A stretch of DNA of 20,906 nucleotides. It comes from a virus. The stretch spans positions 1 to 20,906 of the IMG/VR virus record IMGVR_UViG_3300040810_001094; one strand, given 5' to 3'. The notes beneath the pieces are model-generated. The model was not told where the DNA came from. It searched no databases and was given only the letters and a program-made list of their open reading frames with translations. Below are positions 20,459 to 20,906 of the stretch, piece after piece (positions within the stretch are counted from its first letter, which is position 1; each line of letters opens with the position of its first letter). A program made the position numbers and the translations under genes.

Positions 20459-20636
20459 ATGTGTCGTGTTCTTTGATTACTTGTTTGATGTCACGTTGTG
20501 TGAATAGAAATCCACTACTGCTGAGTCGTGGTCTTGTTTGTTTTAATATCTTGTCAGTTTGTATTTTAATCAATCTTTCGAAAATCATTTTCGAAAGAGA
20601 TTCGGCATAGTTATTCGTGTTCGCCACCTGGATCAC
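20451..20636 (-). CDS. Small hypothetical protein, 61 aa
   Basis: The frame starts at a GTG that lies inside the preceding membrane-protein gene; a second GTG three codons later and an ATG at codon 17 are alternatives, and no clear ribosome site decides between them. The protein is charged and mainly helical (ESLSKMIFERLIKIQTDKIL), ending [17 protein letters not shown]. No family was recognised. It overlaps the SGNH hydrolase start by eight bases. A perfect 12-base-arm palindrome at 20574-20598 lies within the codons around MIFERL. That the frame is coding is supported mainly by operon packing. Confidence 0.5.
   Translation of the reverse strand: MIQVANTNNYAESLSKMIFERLIKIQTDKILKQTRPRLSSSGFLFTQRDIKQVIKEHDTYE
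20574..20598. repeat. Perfect palindrome, 12-bp arms with one-base centre
   Basis: The plus strand reads TCTTTCGAAAAT, C, ATTTTCGAAAGA: exact inverted arms around one central base, each with an internal TTCGAA. It falls inside the 61-residue gene. It could be a protein-binding operator or simply coding bias in an AT-rich gene; as RNA the loop would be formed from the inner bases. Confidence 0.6.
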
Positions 20637-20886
20637 CTTTCGCTAATGGAACCTTGTAAGGCATACCATTTTTGTCTCTGTACATCACATAGTCTCTGCT
20701 TCTGCCATATGAATGATAGCCTTTGATGAACTTGAACGCACTTGGATTACGTTTTGCTGTTTCGAATGTTGCGACAGTAATGAATATCGCCGCCACAAAA
20801 ATTAAGTGTGCAATCGCTGTGTATCCAAACACTGTCCAACTGCCTACCAATATTGAAAACACAATACACCACATCCAACACAACAC
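20611..20886 (-). CDS. Small membrane protein, 91 aa or longer (possibly partial)
   Basis: Residues about 5-45 contain two hydrophobic membrane-spanning stretches (CIVFSILVGSWTVFGY; AHLIFVAAIFITVATF). A soluble, basic tail follows with YHSYGRSRDYVMYRDKNGMP and ends DPGGEHE. The frame is open to the window edge, so the true start may lie outside; GTG at 20886 and ATG at 20874 are internal candidates. No family was recognised. The stop overlaps the start of the next small gene. A host-membrane-modifying function is possible but unsupported. Confidence 0.6.
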   Translation of the reverse strand: MLCWMWCIVFSILVGSWTVFGYTAIAHLIFVAAIFITVATFETAKRNPSAFKFIKGYHSYGRSRDYVMYRDKNGMPYKVPLAKGDPGGEHE

Positions 20887-20906
20887 CTGTGTGACAAAAT
20901 GTCGGG

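Noticed and set aside
1-20906. tRNA genes, CRISPR arrays, insertion sequences and attachment sites
   Set aside because: No cloverleaf, regularly spaced direct repeats, transposase or integrase gene was noticed by eye on either strand.

Overview
The window looks like part of a T4-like (myovirus-type) phage of a marine alphaproteobacterium, probably a SAR11/pelagiphage-type virus. The evidence is: AT-rich, tightly packed genes, nearly all on the minus strand; several tail-fibre or baseplate-type proteins; copies of the T4 late-promoter octamer TATAAATA and close variants; and typical marine-phage accessory genes (radical SAM enzymes, NodU-type carbamoyltransferase, UV-damage endonuclease, Fe-S carriers, an SGNH hydrolase). 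The IF-1 and Nfu proteins look alphaproteobacterial, which suggests the host lineage. No capsid, terminase or portal gene lies in the window, so the phage assignment is an inference.

Layout. 1-1217: the start of a possible DNA polymerase III alpha-like gene and two unknown genes. 1220-5102: structural genes (a fibre-like protein, two adjacent Ig-like repeat proteins, a small virion-type protein) and a 34-residue peptide with 12 cysteines. 5214-8578: three radical SAM genes, two of them close paralogues. 8644-9492: a plus-strand nitroreductase-family gene, divergent from the radical SAM cluster. 9494-11472: two fibre genes that share an N-terminal module, with a plus-strand zinc-ribbon gene between them. 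11491-13459: an iron/redox block (AT-hook microprotein, Fe-type superoxide dismutase, Nfu, SufT-like and IscA-like proteins). 13512-16613: UV-damage endonuclease, carbamoyltransferase, a 38-residue basic protein and a QueD-like enzyme. 16620-18221: an envelope-directed set (DUF4384-type secreted protein, LPP20-like lipoprotein, small exported protein). 18218-20906: unknown phage genes, a QueC-like PP-loop enzyme, translation initiation factor IF-1, an SGNH hydrolase, a small unknown gene and a membrane protein.

How the parts may work together. The Fe-S carriers and superoxide dismutase could supply and protect the clusters needed by the three radical SAM enzymes. The QueC-like and QueD-like proteins suggest part of a 7-deazaguanine pathway, but no FolE or QueE is visible here.

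The most striking non-coding signal is promoter placement. Six minus-strand sites match the sigma-70 consensus perfectly (TTGACA, 16-17 bases, TATAAT). In five of them the -10 box ends only 5-8 bases before an ATG. Three late-type octamers end exactly 5 bases before an ATG. Many transcripts should therefore begin at or within a few bases of the AUG and be leaderless, in a genome that also carries its own IF-1.
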